Below, in pieces: positions 6,277 through 13,678 of a stretch of DNA of 17,879 bases (the stretch's first letter is position 1; each line of letters starts with the position of its first letter). A model generated the notes under the pieces. The model was not told where the DNA came from. It saw nothing but the letters and a program-made list of their open reading frames with translations, and did not search any database. Position numbers and translations under genes: made by a program. Origin of the DNA: Hydrogenophilales bacterium RIFOXYD1_FULL_62_11 (GTDB lineage Bacteria > Pseudomonadota > Gammaproteobacteria > Burkholderiales > Thiobacillaceae); the NCBI GenBank assembly GCA_001802655.1, contig MGZO01000052.1:63552-81430 (forward strand), read 5' to 3'.

Positions 6277-7836
6277 GTGGACATTCAAGCAAGTGTGGCG
6301 AGTGTAGAAAGCAGCCAGGGCAAGCCCCTGGATCAGGTCTTGCAGCAGATCGCGGAGCATAAGGGTTGCGGTACTTCCAGCGAAGGCGGAAAAGCCAGCT
6401 GCGGTTCCTCCACCGCGCCGGAAGACATGGATCCGGCGATTTGGGAAAAAGTGAAAAACCATCCTTGCTACAGCGAGGAAGCGCATCACCACTTTGCCCG
6501 CATGCACGTGGCGGTCGCGCCGGCATGCAACATCCAGTGCAACTACTGCAACCGCAAGTACGACTGCGCCAACGAATCGCGTCCCGGCGTGGTGAGCGAA
6601 AAACTCACGCCGGAACAGGCCTCCAGAAAAGTGCTGGCGGTGGCGTCCACCATTCCGCAAATGACGGTACTGGGCATCGCGGGTCCTGGCGACCCCCTTG
6701 CCAATCCCGAGAAGACCTTCAAGACCTTCGAGCTCGTCGCCCAGACCGCGCCGGACATCAAGCTGTGCGTGTCCACCAACGGCCTGGCCCTGCCGGAGCA
6801 TGTGGAGCGTCTGTCGCAGTTCAACATCGACCACGTGACCATCACGATCAACATGGTCGATCCCGAAGTCGGGCAGCACATTTACCCGTGGATTTTCTGG
6901 AAGAACAAGCGCTGGAAAGGCATCGATGCGGCGCGCATTCTTCACGAACACCAGATGCGTGGGCTGGAGATGCTGACCGAGCGCGGGATTCTGTGCAAGG
7001 TCAACTCGGTGATGATCCCGGGCATCAACGACAAGCACCTGGTCGAAGTGAACAAGGCGGTCAAATCGCGCGGCGCTTTCCTGCACAACATCATGCCGCT
7101 GATTTCCGCGCCGGAGCATGGCACGGTATTCGGCCTCAATGGCCAGCGCGGCCCCACCGCGCAGGAGCTGAAAGCGCTGCAGGACAGCTGCGAGGGCGAG
7201 ATGAACATGATGCGCCATTGCCGCCAGTGTCGCGCCGATGCCGTGGGCCTGTTGGGCGAAGACCGCTCGTCCGAGTTCAGCACTGAAAAAGTCATGGAAA
7301 TGGACATTCAGTACGACGCCGAGGGGCGCAAGGCTTACCAGGAAAAAGTGGAAGAAGAGCGGCAGGCGACCGTGCTGGCCAAGCAGGCCGAGATGGCGGG
7401 ACTGGAGGCCGAGTTCAGCGATCTCAAAGTGTTGATTGCGGTCGCGACCAAGGGCCACGGGCGGGTCAACGAACACTTCGGGCATGCCCAGGAGTTCCAG
7501 ATTTACGAGCTCAGCACCCAGGGTTCCAAGTTCGTCGGCCATCGCCGCGTCGACCTCTATTGCCAGGGCGGGTATGGCGAAGAGGACACGCTGCCGACCG
7601 TGATCCGCGCCATCAACGATTGCGTCGCCGTGTTCGTGGCCAAGATCGGCGGTTGCCCGAAGGACAGCCTGAAGGCAGCCGGTATCGATCCGGTGGACAA
7701 GTACGCGCACGAATTCATTGAGCAATCGGCAGTGAAATATTTCAAGGAATACCTGGCAAAAGTGAAATCCGGTGAAGTCGTTCACGAGGTGCGCGGCGAT
7801 GCCGACATCCGTCAGGGCGCCTACATCGCGGCATGA
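6277..7836 (+). CDS. nifB: NifB, radical SAM FeMo-cofactor precursor synthase
   Basis: This 519-residue enzyme fuses two [4Fe-4S] units and inserts carbide to form NifB-co, the core of nitrogenase cofactors. The radical SAM motif is C84-x3-C88-x2-C91 (CNIQCNYC), followed by RKYDC. A Cys-rich N-terminal stretch and the late RQCRADAVGLLGED segment supply further cluster ligands. From about residue 383 there is a NifX/NafY-like domain (LIAVATKGHGRVNEHFGHA), so this is the long two-domain form typical of proteobacteria. The start is GTG at 6277 with GGAG six bases upstream; no ATG is well placed. It is the first gene of the NifA-driven operon. Confidence 0.98.
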   Translation: MDIQASVASVESSQGKPLDQVLQQIAEHKGCGTSSEGGKASCGSSTAPEDMDPAIWEKVKNHPCYSEEAHHHFARMHVAVAPACNIQCNYCNRKYDCANESRPGVVSEKLTPEQASRKVLAVASTIPQMTVLGIAGPGDPLANPEKTFKTFELVAQTAPDIKLCVSTNGLALPEHVERLSQFNIDHVTITINMVDPEVGQHIYPWIFWKNKRWKGIDAARILHEHQMRGLEMLTERGILCKVNSVMIPGINDKHLVEVNKAVKSRGAFLHNIMPLISAPEHGTVFGLNGQRGPTAQELKALQDSCEGEMNMMRHCRQCRADAVGLLGEDRSSEFSTEKVMEMDIQYDAEGRKAYQEKVEEERQATVLAKQAEMAGLEAEFSDLKVLIAVATKGHGRVNEHFGHAQEFQIYELSTQGSKFVGHRRVDLYCQGGYGEEDTLPTVIRAINDCVAVFVAKIGGCPKDSLKAAGIDPVDKYAHEFIEQSAVKYFKEYLAKVKSGEVVHEVRGDADIRQGAYIAA

Positions 7837-7880
7837 CGTCACCACGCAAAATTTAAAGCAACCCCGTTAGGAGAAACACC

Positions 7881-8102
7881 ATGGCTTACAAAATCATCAG
7901 CTCCCAATGTACCGCCTGTTCGGCGTGCGAACCGGAGTGCCCCAACAACGCCATTCGCGAGAAGGACGGCACCTTCATCATCAAGCCGGAGAAGTGCAGC
8001 GAGTGTATTGGCTACTTCGACGAACCGCAGTGTGTGGCCGTCTGTCCGGTCGACGACACCTGCGTCATCGACAACAGCTACCCGCGTTACGTGGCGGCCT
8101 AG
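7881..8102 (+). CDS. fdxN: 2[4Fe-4S] ferredoxin linked to nifB
   Basis: This 73-residue ferredoxin has two cluster motifs: C10-x2-C13-x2-C16-x3-C20-P and C39-x2-C42-x8-C51-x3-C55-P. The eight-residue insertion in the second motif is typical of the FdxN/NifB-associated group. Genes of this kind sit directly after nifB in Azotobacter and relatives, where the ferredoxin is thought to supply electrons for NifB-co synthesis. The ATG at 7881 has AGGAG at proper spacing. The next gene starts nine bases after its stop. The symbol follows the Azotobacter naming and is assigned by position and motif. Confidence 0.9.
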   Translation: MAYKIISSQCTACSACEPECPNNAIREKDGTFIIKPEKCSECIGYFDEPQCVAVCPVDDTCVIDNSYPRYVAA

Positions 8103-8111
8103 GAGAACACT

Positions 8112-8489
8112 ATGGAACTCAAATTGACTGCTGCCGCGGAAAAATTCATCAGCCGCATGGTGCGCTTCGGCGGCGCCGGGGACAGCGCAGGCTTCCGTTT
8201 GAGCGTGAGCGCGGGCGGCTGTTCCGGGCTGGCCTCCGAGTTCAGCGTGGAGGCGGCAGCGCTTCCCGGTGACGCGGTCGTCCAGGTCAATACGGTCAAG
8301 TTCTTCCTGCCGGCGGAAAGCCGCCTGCTGCTGGAAGGGGCGACCATCGACTTCAGCGAATCGCCGACCGGCGGTGGGCTGAGCTTCATCACGGCCACGC
8401 CGTCGACCTGCGGTTCCTGTGGCAGCTCCAGCAGCAGCGCCAGCATCGACATCTCCGGCCTCGGCCACGGCCACAGTCACACGCACTGA
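8112..8489 (+). CDS. A-type Fe-S carrier (HesB/IscA family) with altered Cys motif and His-rich tail
   Basis: This 125-residue protein belongs to the HesB/IscA family of iron-sulfur carriers. The first conserved cysteine is C37 in AGGCSGL. The usual C-terminal C-x-C is instead C100-G-S-C103, a C-x2-C pair. After a serine run the protein ends in GLGHGHSHTH, a histidine-rich tail that could bind a metal. Normal IscA proteins are about 107 residues, so the tail adds roughly 18. It lies nine bases after the ferredoxin with a ribosome site AGGAG in the gap. A role in supplying clusters to NifB or the ferredoxin is inferred from context. Confidence 0.85.
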   Translation: MELKLTAAAEKFISRMVRFGGAGDSAGFRLSVSAGGCSGLASEFSVEAAALPGDAVVQVNTVKFFLPAESRLLLEGATIDFSESPTGGGLSFITATPSTCGSCGSSSSSASIDISGLGHGHSHTH

Positions 8490-8512
8490 AACGAGACGGG
8501 CGTGAGCGGGCC

Positions 8513-9079
8513 ATGCGTACAAGCAATGCGACAGAGGGCAGAGCGGTGACAGCGCCATCGGCTATTCCGGCGGATATGGATCCCGAGTGGCTGGCGGGCG
8601 CCTGCCTGGGCGGCCATCTGCCGGCGGCGGTCGAGCAGCACCTGCATCTGGCCGGCCTCAACTACCCGAACGATGCGCTGGCCGAAAACCATCTGTTCCA
8701 GGCGCAGGCATTGGCGCCCGGCCACGCAGCCGTACTGATCGCGCTGTACCGTTTCTATTTCTACAAGGGCCGTCTCGCTGATGCGCTGGAGGTGGGGAAC
8801 CGCTGCCTGCTGAAAGCGGCGCGCGATAACCGGCTGAACGAAGACTGGCGCCTGGTGCAGCGCGGCGATGCGGCGTTCAGCAGCTACGACGCCATCCTGC
8901 CGCGCTTCTACCTGTTCACCCTGAAGGCCTGCGGCTATCTGCAGATGCGCCTGGGTCGGCTGGAACTGAGCCATGACATTCTGGCGAAGATGCTGGAACT
9001 CGATCCGAGCGACAAGCTGAATGCCACGGTGTTGCTCCAGGTGCTGGCACGGCATGGACTGGAGGACGAGGATGAATAA
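8513..9079 (+). CDS. TPR-like nif-cluster protein, copy 2
   Basis: This 188-residue helical protein of unknown function is paralogous to the 155-residue one at 3737-4204. Both contain AQALAP, YRFYFYK/YKFYFYK, FYLFTLKA and a K-x-x-ELDP ending in the same order, consistent with TPR-like helix pairs. This copy is longer at its N-terminus and ends in an acidic tail (LEDEDE). The start is uncertain: ATG 8513 has a poor ribosome site, while GTG 8546 lies after GAGGG at good spacing and would give 177 residues. Its stop overlaps the start of the LRV gene, so the two are coupled. A scaffold role for Fe-S assembly is inferred. Confidence 0.8.
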   Translation: MRTSNATEGRAVTAPSAIPADMDPEWLAGACLGGHLPAAVEQHLHLAGLNYPNDALAENHLFQAQALAPGHAAVLIALYRFYFYKGRLADALEVGNRCLLKAARDNRLNEDWRLVQRGDAAFSSYDAILPRFYLFTLKACGYLQMRLGRLELSHDILAKMLELDPSDKLNATVLLQVLARHGLEDEDE

Positions 9080-9881
9080 GCCGTGCTTAAGCGATCTGGG
9101 ACCTCCGGTTGACTGGCAGGGCGGTGCGGTGAATTGCGCCCGCTGTTCGCGCCAGGCCCTGCTCGCGCTGGATCGCTGCCGCATCGGCCAGGCCTGCGTG
9201 GAAGACCGCTACGCCAAGCGGATCGACCGCTTCTTTTTCTGGAATCCGGATCTGGCCAAGGACTACCTGACGCATGCCTATTTCGAAGTGCGTGCGGTGG
9301 CGGCCAAATACGTGGACGTGTTCCATCTGCCGCAACTGACCCAGGATCCTGACGAAACCGTGCGCTGGAGCGCAGCCTTGCGACTGCCGCCCAAACAGTT
9401 GCGGGCATTGGTGAACGACCCGCACCGCGAAGTGCGGATACGCGTGGCGTCGCGCCTCGATCCGCACGATCTGGGCAGCATGGCGGCCGACCCGGATTAC
9501 TACGTGCGGCTGGTGGTGGCGCGCCGCCTCCCGGAAAGCCTGTTGACCCGGATGATGCGCGACGAGGATGCCGAAGTGCGCCACATGGTGGCTGTGCGCA
9601 TCGGCGATGCGTGGCTGCCGGCCATGTCCAGGGATGAGGATTCCGCCGTGCGCTGCGAAGTGGCGAAGCGGATGAAGCCCGGCCAGTTGCACTTGCTGCT
9701 GGACGATCCGGACTGGCGCGTGCGTTACGAAGTGGCCAGCCGGGCCGAGCCCCGGCACGTGCAGCGGCTGGTCGACGACCCGGACGAACTGGTGCGGGAT
9801 GCCGCCCGTCAGCGTCTGGACGAAAGCCCCGCCGGCGTTAGCCGGCTGGTGCAGCAGAACCAGACCTGTCACCCCTTTTAA
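9072..9881 (+). CDS. LRV protein with N-terminal [4Fe-4S] domain
   Basis: This 269-residue protein matches the leucine-rich repeat variant (LRV) protein first described from Azotobacter vinelandii. The N-terminal domain has C22-x2-C25-x10-C36-x5-C42, the ligands of its [4Fe-4S] cluster. It is followed by about eight 24-residue repeats of the pattern DPDxxVRxxVAxRLxxxxLxxL, which stack into a curved helical solenoid. Its role is unknown; protein binding in nitrogenase assembly is a reasonable guess. ATG 9072 lies inside the end of the upstream gene and has GGAGG seven to eight bases before it. An upstream in-frame start would overlap that gene further and is less likely. Confidence 0.9.
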   Translation: MNKPCLSDLGPPVDWQGGAVNCARCSRQALLALDRCRIGQACVEDRYAKRIDRFFFWNPDLAKDYLTHAYFEVRAVAAKYVDVFHLPQLTQDPDETVRWSAALRLPPKQLRALVNDPHREVRIRVASRLDPHDLGSMAADPDYYVRLVVARRLPESLLTRMMRDEDAEVRHMVAVRIGDAWLPAMSRDEDSAVRCEVAKRMKPGQLHLLLDDPDWRVRYEVASRAEPRHVQRLVDDPDELVRDAARQRLDESPAGVSRLVQQNQTCHPF

Positions 9882-9905
9882 TGATCCATTTTCAGGAGTC
9901 GGAAC

Positions 9906-10259
9906 ATGGCCAAGATCAGTCGTGATAGCGATGTGGTGGAGCTCACCGCCCAGCCGATATTCGAATACGGGCAGAAAGTGAAGTCGCTCAAGGTGGTGCG
10001 CAATGACGGCACCTATGCCGGCAAGGACATCGGCGAAATTCTGGTGAGAAAAGGCGAAATCGGCTACGTCACCAGCATCGGCACCTTTCTCCAGCAGTTC
10101 TACATCTACGGCACCGAGTTCATCGAAAGCGGTAACCGGGTCGGCATGCGTGGCAAGGAACTGGAAGCCACCACCGATGCAATCCCGTCAGCCATCACCG
10201 AATCCGGGACGGACGGTGCCGCGGCCCAGTCAGACGATCTTTCAGGGGTGACAGCATGA
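9906..10259 (+). CDS. nifZ: NifZ, nitrogenase P-cluster maturation factor (first copy)
   Basis: This 117-residue protein shows the NifZ fold signature: YGQKV, RNDGTYAG, ILVRKGEIGYVTSIG and an EFIESG segment before the conserved end. NifZ helps convert the [4Fe-4S] pairs on NifDK into the mature P-cluster. A variable tail of about 35 residues rich in Ala, Thr and Asp follows the domain. AGGAG precedes the ATG at good spacing. The stop overlaps the next start as ATGA, and the next gene encodes a second, shorter NifZ-domain protein. Confidence 0.93.
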   Translation: MAKISRDSDVVELTAQPIFEYGQKVKSLKVVRNDGTYAGKDIGEILVRKGEIGYVTSIGTFLQQFYIYGTEFIESGNRVGMRGKELEATTDAIPSAITESGTDGAAAQSDDLSGVTA

Positions 10260-10495
10260 TCGAACCACGCGAAGCGAAATATCAGTGGGGCCAGCGCATT
10301 CTGGCGACGGCCGACCTGATTAACGATGGCAGCTATCCGGACCGCGAGCCGGAGGCCTTGCTGGTGAGCACGGGCACGCCGGGGGAGATCGTCAACGTGG
10401 GTTACCACGAAGAACTGAATATCCCGGTCTACCTGGTCGAGTTCCTCGAAGGCGGCGTAGTGGGGTGTCTCGAGGAAGAAATCGCCCCGGCGTGA
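10256..10495 (+). CDS. nifZ: Second NifZ-domain protein
   Basis: This 79-residue protein is a minimal NifZ domain: YQWGQRI, INDGSYPD, ALLVSTGTPGEIVNVG, PVYLVEFLEGGVVGCLEEEI. It aligns block by block with the preceding NifZ but has no tail. Here VVGCLEEEI stands where the first copy has RVGMRGKELE. The start overlaps the first copy's stop (ATGA), with AGGGG upstream. The pair may act as two subunits or on different maturation steps; the sequence does not say which is the main NifZ. Confidence 0.88.
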   Translation: MIEPREAKYQWGQRILATADLINDGSYPDREPEALLVSTGTPGEIVNVGYHEELNIPVYLVEFLEGGVVGCLEEEIAPA

Positions 10496-10511
10496 GGCAT
10501 GGGAGCGGACG

Positions 10512-10859
10512 GTGGGCACGGTGGCAAGACAGCCTGGCTGCATGCACCCGAACGATGTGGATCGCAAGCGCATCGAACGGGCGCTGGCCACGCGGGTGCG
10601 TTACCGCTACGTCAGCCCGGATGTGCGGGCGGACGAGGCGGGCTACCGGATCCAGAGCCCCTGTTGCTCGCGCAACGTCGATAAGGCAGGCGGGATGATC
10701 GATATCGCGCGGCTGGAATATGTCGCCGATTCGCGGGCATGGCGCTTGTATCGCAAGGACCATGCGCAGCGCGAATGGCTGTTTTACAAAGAGTTCGGCG
10801 CCTTGCACGCGCTGCTGCAGTTTTTGAATCGGGACCCGGATCGGAGCTTTTGGCAATGA
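10512..10859 (+). CDS. Small DUF3024-like protein coupled to nifS
   Basis: This 115-residue protein of unknown function begins its conserved part with DRKRIERALATRV and ends with LEYVADSRAWRLYRKD, a WLFYKEF segment and LNRDPDRSFWQ. That pattern resembles the DUF3024 family, recalled from memory and not searched. There is an adjacent Cys pair in SPCCSRN. The GTG at 10512 is chosen because GGGAG lies six bases upstream; ATG 10542 has no ribosome site. The stop overlaps the nifS start as ATGA. Tight coupling with nifS suggests a partner in sulfur transfer, which is inference only. Confidence 0.7.
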   Translation: MGTVARQPGCMHPNDVDRKRIERALATRVRYRYVSPDVRADEAGYRIQSPCCSRNVDKAGGMIDIARLEYVADSRAWRLYRKDHAQREWLFYKEFGALHALLQFLNRDPDRSFWQ

Positions 10860-12010
10860 CGGAACTGGACACCAGCATTTATCTGGACAACAACGCCACC
10901 ACGGCGCTGGCGCCCGAGTGCGTGGACGCGGTGCTGGCCTGCCTGCGCGATACCTATGGCAACCCGTCCAGCAAACATGCGGTGGGCGAGCAGGCCAAGG
11001 CGCAGCTGACGCAGGCGCGCGTAGCGGTGGCGCAGATGCTGAATGCCACGCCCGCCGAGATCGTGTTCACCGCCAGCGGCACCGAAGCCAATCACCTGGC
11101 CATACTCGGCGCGCTGGCGGCGCGCCCGGACAATCGGCATGTGGTGGTCAGCGCGGTGGAGCATGCCTCCACCCTGAGTTTGCTGGCGCACCTGGAAACG
11201 ACTGGCGTGACCACCACGCTGCTGCCGGTCGACCGCGAGGGACAGCTCGACCTCGCGGCGCTGGAGCAGGCGATCACGCCGGACACCGCGCTGGTCTCGC
11301 TGATGTGGGCGAACAACGAAACCGGCGTGCTGTTTCCGGTTGCGCAAGCCGCGCAGCTTGCCCGCGCCCGCGGGGTGCTGTTCCACACCGATGCGGTGCA
11401 GGTGGCGGGCAAGTTGCCGCTCGATCTGGCGCAGACGCCGGTCGACCTGCTGTCGCTGGCTGGACACAAATTCCATGCGCCCAAGGGGGTGGGGGTCCTG
11501 TTCGTGCGCAAGGGCCTGAAGCTGCAACCCATGCTGTTCGGCCATCAGGAGCGCAGCCGGCGCGGCGGCACCGAGAACGTGCCCGCCATCGTCGGTCTGG
11601 GCGTGGCCTGCGCAGTTGCGGCACACGGAATGGCGGCCAAGGTCGAGGCGATGGCCGCCCTGCGGGATCGCCTGGAGTCGGGCCTTTGCATGCGTATTCC
11701 CTGCGTCCGTATCAATGGCGGCGCGGCCATGCGGATCGGCAACACCAGCAGCGTGCGCTTCGGCGAACTGCCGGCGGAAGCGATTCTCGACAAGCTGGAC
11801 AAGAGCGGTATCTACGCCTCGTCCGGCGCAGCCTGCACCGCCGGCGGCACTGCGCCGTCGCATGTGTTGACGGCCATGGGGTTGTCCGAGGCGGAAGCGC
11901 TGGCAACGGTGCGGTTTTCCCTGAGCCGCCATACGACCGAAACAGAAATTGATTATGCGATTGATGCCCTGGCTTCAATCGTCAAACGCATGACCGCCGA
12001 AGCGGCTTGA
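10856..12010 (+). CDS. nifS: NifS, cysteine desulfurase
   Basis: This 384-residue PLP enzyme takes sulfur from cysteine for nitrogenase Fe-S clusters. Lys205 in AGHKFHAPKG holds the PLP and Cys327 in SSGAACTAG is the persulfide-forming residue, both close to the positions in Azotobacter NifS. The N-terminus IYLDNNATT and the HTDAVQVAGK segment are also typical. The frame is open back to 10739, but the true start is ATG 10856, which overlaps the preceding stop and begins the family's normal N-terminus. No nifU lies in the window, so the main scaffold partner is probably elsewhere. Confidence 0.97.
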   Translation: MTELDTSIYLDNNATTALAPECVDAVLACLRDTYGNPSSKHAVGEQAKAQLTQARVAVAQMLNATPAEIVFTASGTEANHLAILGALAARPDNRHVVVSAVEHASTLSLLAHLETTGVTTTLLPVDREGQLDLAALEQAITPDTALVSLMWANNETGVLFPVAQAAQLARARGVLFHTDAVQVAGKLPLDLAQTPVDLLSLAGHKFHAPKGVGVLFVRKGLKLQPMLFGHQERSRRGGTENVPAIVGLGVACAVAAHGMAAKVEAMAALRDRLESGLCMRIPCVRINGGAAMRIGNTSSVRFGELPAEAILDKLDKSGIYASSGAACTAGGTAPSHVLTAMGLSEAEALATVRFSLSRHTTETEIDYAIDALASIVKRMTAEAA

Positions 12011-12047
12011 AGCGCTCACTTAACCAAAACACCCATAAGGAAACACC

Positions 12048-12257
12048 ATGAAAGTGATGCTGAGAAAAGACGCCAAGGGAATCCTGTCTGCCTACATCCC
12101 GAAAAAGGATCTGGAAGAGCCCATCGTGTCGATGGAACAGGCCGACATGTGGGGCGGCATCGTTACGCTGGCCAACGGCTGGCGCCTGGAACTGCCGGCG
12201 ATGGCTGCGGAAACGGCGTTGCCGATCACGGTAGAAGCCCGTCGGATGGGAGAGTAA
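12048..12257 (+). CDS. nifT: NifT/FixU
   Basis: This 69-residue protein of the NifT/FixU family begins MKVMLRKD and contains KKDLEEPIVSMEQ, WGGIVTLANGWRLELP and a short basic end, as usual for the family. Its function is not settled; it is often found after nifHDK, so its place here after nifS is less common. AAGGA lies upstream of the ATG. The next gene starts two bases after its stop. Confidence 0.93.
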   Translation: MKVMLRKDAKGILSAYIPKKDLEEPIVSMEQADMWGGIVTLANGWRLELPAMAAETALPITVEARRMGE

Positions 12258-12259
12258 TC

Positions 12260-12520
12260 ATGATCAGCGCGGACGATCTGGTACGCATCGATGGCCTGCT
12301 GGCCACGCCGTCAGCGGGTGGCAATCCGCTGACGGATTTTCGCGGCGCTTTTCCCGGCTTGTCGCTGACCCGTTGCGATGCGTACGACATGCGCGACGAG
12401 CAGGCATTTCGCGAATACCCGGGCTTCAACCTGTATCTGGTGGATGGCCGCGATCACTGCTGGCACATCACGCAGGACATGAATGCCGCAACCGGCATCG
12501 TCGTCGCGGCACGCAACTAA
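12260..12520 (+). CDS. Small conserved nif-cluster protein (possibly DUF6129)
   Basis: This 86-residue protein of unknown function has the conserved-looking segments FRGAFPGL near residue 28 and YPGFNLYLVDGRDHCWHIT near the end. I associate this pattern with a small uncharacterised family found next to nifT in other diazotrophs, probably DUF6129, but this is from memory. There are only two cysteines and no cluster motif. GGGAGAG provides a good ribosome site for ATG 12260, two bases after nifT. Its stop overlaps the ribosome site of the DegT-like gene. Confidence 0.72.
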   Translation: MISADDLVRIDGLLATPSAGGNPLTDFRGAFPGLSLTRCDAYDMRDEQAFREYPGFNLYLVDGRDHCWHITQDMNAATGIVVAARN

Positions 12521-12529
12521 GGAGCCATC

Positions 12530-13678
12530 ATGGAACCAGGCTGGATTCCCCTTTCCGATCCTGACATCAGCCAGCAGGAGCTGGATGCGGTGCGCGACGT
12601 CCTCACCGCGCCGCGCCTGAGCCAGGGACCGATGGTCGCCTCCTTCGAGTCGGCCTTTGCCGGCTACACCGACCGCAGGCAGGGCGTGGCCGTGGCCAGC
12701 GGTACCCTGGGGTTGCTGCTGGTGCTGAAGGCCATGGGCATCGGGCCGGGCGACGAAGTCATCGCCTCGCCTTACAGCTGGCACCAGATCGCCCATGCCA
12801 TCGTGCTGGCGGGCGCAACCCCGGTGTTCGCCGACATCGAGTACTGGTCGGGCACGCTGGCGCCGGACAAGGTGGTGACCAAAATCACGCCGCACACCCG
12901 CGCCATCCTTGCCGGCAATACCAACGGGCATCCTGCGCCCTGGATGGCCTTGCGTGAAATCGCCACCAACCATGGCCTGCGGCTGATCGAGGATTCCACC
13001 GAGGCGATCGGTTCGACCTACCAGGGGCGGCGCGTGGGCGGCTTTGGCGATTGCGCCATATTTGATTTTTCACAACCGTCCGCGCTCACCTGCGGCGAAG
13101 GCGGCATGGTGGTGACGGACGATGCCGAGCTGGCCAGCAAGTTGCGCTATCAGCGCACCCGCAAGCTCGACGAGCGTTTCTCCGTGGTGATCGGCGGCAA
13201 CGTGCCGCATCAGGCCGGCATCAGCGAGCTGACGGCGGCGCTGGGCCTGGCCCAGTTGCAGCGCATCGACCGGATTCTCGACCGGCGCAAGCAGGTCGAG
13301 CAGATCTACTACGACTACGTCAAATCGTTCGAAGGCATCAAGGATCCCTACATCGGGCCGGACGTGACCGAAGTGCACTGGTTTCTGTATCTGGTGCATC
13401 TGGGCACACGCTTTTCCAAGAGCAGCCGCGATGCCATCGTCAACGACCTGCATACCGAAAAAATCGAGAGCGCGGCGTATTGCCAGCCCCAGCATTTGCA
13501 GGCGTTTTACACCCAGCTGGGCTATCGCAAGGGCGATTTCAAAGTCACCGAAAAAGTGGCCGATCGCATCATTGCCTTGCCCTTCCACGCGCATGTGAAC
13601 GAAGCCCAGGTGGGCTTCATCGTGCAGACCGCCAAGGACGCCTCGATCAACATCGGCGCGGGTGCGGCGATCTACTAA
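12530..13678 (+). CDS. DegT/DnrJ/EryC1-fold protein lacking the PLP lysine (probable pseudo-aminotransferase)
   Basis: This 382-residue protein has the fold-type I architecture of DegT/DnrJ/EryC1/StrS sugar aminotransferases. The start (WIPLSDPDISQQELDAV), the PLP-ring aspartate D155 in EDSTEAIGS and the GEGG loop at 189-192 are all present. At the place where the family has its Schiff-base lysine, seven residues before GEGG (FSFxxxKxLTTGEGG), this protein reads FDFSQPSALTCGEGG, so the lysine is Ser184 (codon TCC 13079-13081). Normal transamination is therefore unlikely. It has a strong AAGGAG site and no sugar-pathway genes around it. Possible roles are binding, lyase-like or structural within nif maturation. 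Confidence 0.85.
   Translation: MEPGWIPLSDPDISQQELDAVRDVLTAPRLSQGPMVASFESAFAGYTDRRQGVAVASGTLGLLLVLKAMGIGPGDEVIASPYSWHQIAHAIVLAGATPVFADIEYWSGTLAPDKVVTKITPHTRAILAGNTNGHPAPWMALREIATNHGLRLIEDSTEAIGSTYQGRRVGGFGDCAIFDFSQPSALTCGEGGMVVTDDAELASKLRYQRTRKLDERFSVVIGGNVPHQAGISELTAALGLAQLQRIDRILDRRKQVEQIYYDYVKSFEGIKDPYIGPDVTEVHWFLYLVHLGTRFSKSSRDAIVNDLHTEKIESAAYCQPQHLQAFYTQLGYRKGDFKVTEKVADRIIALPFHAHVNEAQVGFIVQTAKDASINIGAGAAIY

Noticed and set aside
7119..7133. TGGCAC inside nifB as a sigma-54 promoter
   Set aside because: The -12 half is TCGG, and the site lies within well-conserved coding sequence with no activator site nearby.
6160..7845. Long minus-strand open frame opposite nifB
   Set aside because: The plus strand encodes an unmistakable NifB, and the antisense frame runs through the nifB control region.
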